Positions 4,953 through 5,823 of a stretch of DNA of 5,823 nt are shown piece by piece; the first letter of the stretch is position 1; each line of letters starts with the position of its first letter. A model generated the notes under the pieces. The model was not told the DNA's origin. It saw nothing but the letters and a program-made list of their open reading frames with translations, and made no database searches. The translations under genes and the position numbers were made by a program. Location: assembly GCA_020724185.1 (NCBI GenBank), contig DYHL01000169.1:1-5823 (forward strand), written 5' to 3'. Origin of the DNA: Candidatus Nitrosymbiomonas sp. (lineage in GTDB: Bacteria > Sysuimicrobiota > Sysuimicrobiia > Sysuimicrobiales > Humicultoraceae).

Positions 4953-5823
4953 TGCTCGCAGGCCGGTCGCCGCGGGCTTGATTGGCGCGATCTCGCTGGT
5001 GGGCCTCTACATCGCCATCGTCAGGATCGGCTCGGCCTCGTGGGCACACACGGTTGAGCTCCTCCTGACCGACTGGTACTTCGTCGCTGCGGTTGCCACG
5101 GGCTTCGGGATCCAGATCGGCCTCTTCGCCCATCTCCGGCGCCTGGTCCGGCTGGGCGGCGGCGCGCGCTCGGCGGCGGCCATGGCCGCCGGGGGAACGG
5201 CGACCTCGACGACCTCGATGGTGGCCTGCTGTTTGCATCATCTTGCCGATGTGCTGCCGATCATCGGCCTCTCGGGCGCGGCCGTCTTCTTGACGACGTA
5301 CAAGGTTCCGGTTATCGCATTCGGCCTGGCCACGAACGCGCTGGGGATCGGCGTGATGCTGCGGACGATCCGCCGGCACCTCGGGGCGAGCGGTCACGCC
5401 GCACGATCCGCAGAGGGAGGACGCACCATGGTACAGACGATTCAGGGCGCATCTGACCCGCGTCTAGCAGCGCCCACCGAGACGGCACTCGCCGAGACGA
5501 CGTTCCCGATACTCGGGATGACGTGCGCCTCGTGTGTGGCCAGCATCGAGGGCGCGGTCAGCAACCTGCCGGGCGTAGCCTCGGTGGCCGTCAGCCTGAA
5601 TGCCGGGACCGCCAGGGTCGAATACTACCCCGGGACCGTGGAGCCCACGCAGATCAAGCGGACAATCCGCGACCTGGGCTATGAAGCGTCGGAGCGGCTC
5701 GAAGGCGCTGCGGCCATGGACCGAGAGCGGGAGGCCCGCCAGCAGGAGATCGTCCGGCAAGGTCGCTGGATGCTCGTGGCGTGGCCGCTGGCCCTTGTGG
5801 TCATGGTGGGCACCTTCCAGGAC
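4945..5823 (+). CDS. CCLHH membrane domain joined in frame to a P1B-type metal ATPase (3' partial)
   Basis: From ATG 4945 the frame is open to the right edge (293 codons), with no stop between two recognisable parts. Residues 1 to about 161 form a multi-helix membrane domain with hydrophobic segments at about 8-28, 41-63, 78-96, 100-117 and 119-140. It includes vicinal cysteines in VACCLHHLADVLPIIGLSGA (C95, C96, H98, H99), reminiscent of the Cys-Cys of MerT-type transporters. The second part starts at Met162 and contains an HMA domain with GMTCASC (C194, C197) ending in DLGYEA, then a charged linker and the first membrane helix of a P1B ATPase, probably for copper or another soft metal. The catalytic domain lies outside the window. 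ATG 4945 overlaps the previous stop by 8 nt, with AGGGTGG 5 nt upstream. The product may be a true fusion, or two proteins whose genes share a frame. Confidence 0.65.
   Translation, partial: MASARRPVAAGLIGAISLVGLYIAIVRIGSASWAHTVELLLTDWYFVAAVATGFGIQIGLFAHLRRLVRLGGGARSAAAMAAGGTATSTTSMVACCLHHLADVLPIIGLSGAAVFLTTYKVPVIAFGLATNALGIGVMLRTIRRHLGASGHAARSAEGGRTMVQTIQGASDPRLAAPTETALAETTFPILGMTCASCVASIEGAVSNLPGVASVAVSLNAGTARVEYYPGTVEPTQIKRTIRDLGYEASERLEGAAAMDREREARQQEIVRQGRWMLVAWPLALVVMVGTFQD
5415..5421 (+). promoter_or_regulatory. Strong internal ribosome binding site within the long ORF
   Basis: GGGAGGA, preceded by A at 5414, lies 6 nt before the in-frame ATG 5428, exactly where the membrane domain gives way to the HMA-ATPase part. 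It would let the ATPase be translated on its own. Confidence 0.6.
5428..5823 (+). CDS. P1B-type heavy-metal ATPase, internal-start form (3' partial)
   Basis: This is the alternative or additional product of the same frame, starting at ATG 5428; 132 residues are visible. After a short Ala/Thr-rich leader (MVQTIQGASDPRLAAPTETA) comes one N-terminal HMA domain of about 65 residues. Its metal-binding loop is GMTCASC (C33, C36), with the usual later features NLPGVASVAV and TIRDLGYEA. A charged helix rich in Arg, Glu and Gln leads to the first transmembrane segment (MLVAWPLALVVMVGTF). This matches the N-terminus of CopA-like Cu+ exporters, but the membrane CPC motif that would set metal specificity is not in the window. 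The normal ATPase length and start seen in the family make this form the safer functional call, while the longer form remains possible. Confidence 0.75.
   Translation, partial: MVQTIQGASDPRLAAPTETALAETTFPILGMTCASCVASIEGAVSNLPGVASVAVSLNAGTARVEYYPGTVEPTQIKRTIRDLGYEASERLEGAAAMDREREARQQEIVRQGRWMLVAWPLALVVMVGTFQD

Noticed and set aside
4510..5397. Long minus-strand ORF of 295 aa
   Set aside because: Its translation is low-complexity, rich in Arg, Gly, Ala and Pro, and lies opposite genes with recognisable domains and SD sites. It is a typical high-GC antisense shadow.
1..5823. CRISPR array, tRNA, rRNA or insertion sequence
   Set aside because: No regularly spaced repeats, cloverleaf-like sequence, rRNA motifs, transposase-like protein or terminal inverted repeats were seen.

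Overview
The window is a strongly G+C-rich bacterial segment in which every supported gene lies on the + strand. GC-rich third codon positions, Shine-Dalgarno (SD) sites such as AGGAGGTG, and pilT-type genes fit a high-GC bacterium with type IV pili. The phylum cannot be fixed from this sequence alone. The ends of the pilT and methyltransferase genes use TGA as stop, so the standard bacterial code applies.

Region 1 (1-2903) encodes type IV pilus motor ATPases. A degenerate PilB/GspE-like protein comes first. It has lost recognisable Walker A, Walker B and His-box residues but keeps the four-cysteine zinc site typical of PilB/GspE. It overlaps by 10 nt a canonical PilT retraction ATPase, which is followed 23 nt later by a second, PilU-like ATPase. 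The homology of the first protein runs upstream of its earliest start codon as far as a TGA at 41-43, so this gene may be decayed or frameshifted. A strong GC hairpin sits in the extreme 3' coding end of pilT.

Region 2 (2904-4250) has two genes: a membrane-anchored, His-containing DUF3105 protein, and a class I SAM-dependent methyltransferase of the UbiE/Methyltransf_11 type. A perfect 8-bp inverted repeat overlaps the SD of the DUF3105 gene.

Region 3 (4251-5823) looks like a metal-handling operon. A 113-nt gap holds a palindrome (4304-4322) next to a plausible promoter. Then come, almost without spacing, a 49-aa His/Cys-tailed membrane peptide, a free-standing NfeD-like OB domain, a two-helix membrane protein, and a long ORF that runs off the right edge. 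That last ORF joins, with no intervening stop, a multi-helix membrane domain carrying CCLHH to an HMA domain (GMTCASC) and the beginning of a P1B-type metal ATPase. A strong internal SD and ATG at 5428 would allow the ATPase also to be made alone. This possible fusion or nested gene and its small partners are the most unusual part of the window. No convincing rho-independent terminator was seen anywhere.
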